Assembly (NCBI GenBank): GCA_950054155.1
Contig: CATLOT010000015.1
Location: forward strand, 20,969-84,968
Direction: 5' to 3'
Source of the DNA: an uncultured Bacteriovoracaceae bacterium
GTDB taxonomy: Bacteria > Bdellovibrionota > Bacteriovoracia > Bacteriovoracales > Bacteriovoracaceae
Length of the DNA: 64,000 nucleotides
Below are positions 63,303-64,000 of this stretch, one piece after another. Made by a program: the position numbers and the translations under genes. Within the stretch, counting starts at the first letter, position 1, and each line of letters begins with the position of its first letter. Under the pieces are notes generated by a model that searched no databases, was not told the origin of the DNA, and saw nothing but the letters and a program-made list of their open reading frames with translations.

Positions 63303-63776
63303 CTACTCTTTAAAAAGCTTCGCTTCCTTTATCCAAGCTGTAACATTTCCAAGACAACACCCTCCTTGAGGATTTGAAGTCTCGCAAAAACAGCCGGGGC
63401 TCTTCATTTTAGCTTTTATATCTTCTAAGGCCCTAGTATCACCTGTTTTATTTATTTCATCTAAGATTGATTGTCTGGTGTAATCAAAGCAATAGCAAAC
63501 ATGTACATCAAGTCCATTATCTTTAACTGTTGCTTTAACTTTCAAGTTATTAGTCTTAAAAAAATGATTTTTGTCTGCGCAGAAGTAGGTAACTTCACAG
63601 TCTGGCGTCTTGCAGTATTTATAAATTTCACTTTCTCTAAGTGTGTTCTTAGAATCATTTAAGAGTAATGATTTTAATGTTTCAATTCCCACATTGGCAC
63701 CCTTACTGTCACAAAAAGGACAGCTAAAGTTTTTGTCTGTGTTATTTACTTTTTTGCTTGAGTCGCAACATCCCAT
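63303..63776 (-). CDS. CopZ-like copper chaperone / cysteine-rich metal protein
   Basis: A 157-residue cytoplasmic protein with about 14 cysteines. The segments MGCCDSS, FSCPFCDSKG, YCKTPDCEVTYFC, VHVCYCFDYTRQSI, SPGCFCETSNPQGGCCLGNV correspond to the Zn/[2Fe-2S] domain of CopZ-type chaperones known from Archaeoglobus, here without an attached HMA domain. AGGTGA precedes the ATG. It probably hands copper to or senses redox state for the neighbouring resistance proteins. Confidence 0.82.
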   Translation of the reverse strand: MGCCDSSKKVNNTDKNFSCPFCDSKGANVGIETLKSLLLNDSKNTLRESEIYKYCKTPDCEVTYFCADKNHFFKTNNLKVKATVKDNGLDVHVCYCFDYTRQSILDEINKTGDTRALEDIKAKMKSPGCFCETSNPQGGCCLGNVTAWIKEAKLFKE

Positions 63777-63784
63777 AATATCAC

Positions 63785-63922
63785 CTACGACTTACATACC
63801 TTAATGCTATGTTTTTCATCCATAAATACTTTAAACTCTGTAAATTTCTCAATCGCTTTACTAACTTCACAATCAGTTTTTTCTGCTACGTAATTCTTTT
63901 TTTCAAATTTTAGATCAGCCAC
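63785..63922 (-). pseudogene. possible heavy-metal-domain remnant or partial gene
   Basis: A frame open from 63952 to the stop at 63785 encodes a peptide with CSSGVADLKFEKKNY and VSKAIEKFTEFKV, which looks like a shortened HMA-type strand-helix-strand. The only usable start is GTG at 63922, and an in-frame TAG lies at 63953-63955, so it may be the tail of a frameshifted gene running off the window. It is placed eight bases before the CopZ-like gene. Evidence is weak. Confidence 0.3.
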
Positions 63923-64000
63923 ACCTGAGCTGCACCCGTCTTTGCTTCCACTCTATTGTATATGCTCTAGGACTTCCGTCTTCTCATAACTCGGCAATAT

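Overview
The window reads as chromosomal DNA of a Gram-negative bacterium. My best guess is a Bdellovibrio-and-like organism of the Bacteriovoracaceae/Halobacteriovorax type. This is inference from gene style: AT-leaning composition, many very large signal-peptide-bearing proteins of unknown family, several secreted metalloproteases, a secreted DNase-like protein, a gingipain-type giant and an imuB/dnaE2 pair. No rRNA gene is present to settle it. Genes are tightly packed and no gene-free stretch exceeds 300 bases. I see no CRISPR array, transposase or integrase.

1-4.4 kb: a leftward three-gene unit (acyl-CoA thioesterase, flavin-reductase-like protein, phytoene-desaturase-like FAD enzyme running off the left edge) lies behind a cobalamin riboswitch. 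An Old-Yellow-Enzyme oxidoreductase is divergent, followed by a GuaD-type deaminase.

4.4-12.7 kb: a complete RpoE-ChrR (singlet-oxygen type) regulon. An ECF sigma factor and its cupin-containing zinc anti-sigma factor ChrR are transcribed rightward. A seven-gene leftward operon carries DUF1295-NTF2 fusion, FAD amine oxidase, DUF1365, two cyclopropane-synthase-like methyltransferases, a fatty-acid desaturase and a chalcone-isomerase-like protein. Both promoters share TGAWCC-N18-TAT, so the sigma factor probably drives both. The enzyme set suggests remodelling of membrane acyl chains, possibly to methylated or furan fatty acids.

12.8-29.5 kb: secreted HExxH protein, His-rich protein, M48 lipoprotein, permuted papain-fold protein, a histidine kinase, a beta-barrel/FecR pair, a lone receiver, and a 3310-residue surface protein ending in a gingipain-family (C25) protease domain and a Gly-Cys/TM/Arg sorting tail.

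29.8-33.4 kb: a probable RiPP biosynthesis locus that I regard as the most novel part. It encodes a 58-residue precursor, an HPr-kinase-like enzyme, an ER/archaeal-type S26 peptidase, a PF14907-type nucleotidyltransferase, a PqqD-like recognition protein and a radical SAM/SPASM enzyme.

33.4-56.7 kb: another secreted metallopeptidase, dnaE2 with a catalytically dead imuB-like partner, then large secreted proteins without recognised families (about 1002, 729, 1307, 324 and 1546 residues), plus CreA, GatB/YqeY and a secreted endonuclease/exonuclease/phosphatase-fold protein.

56.8-64 kb: fadD, a DUF5522 gene behind a two-hairpin leader, an AlkC glycosylase fused to a GIY-YIG nuclease, tRNA-Pro(GGG), and just past the tRNA a copper-resistance group (CopA multicopper oxidase with a C-terminal barrel, small membrane protein, CopZ-like chaperone) with direct repeats that may mark an integration boundary.
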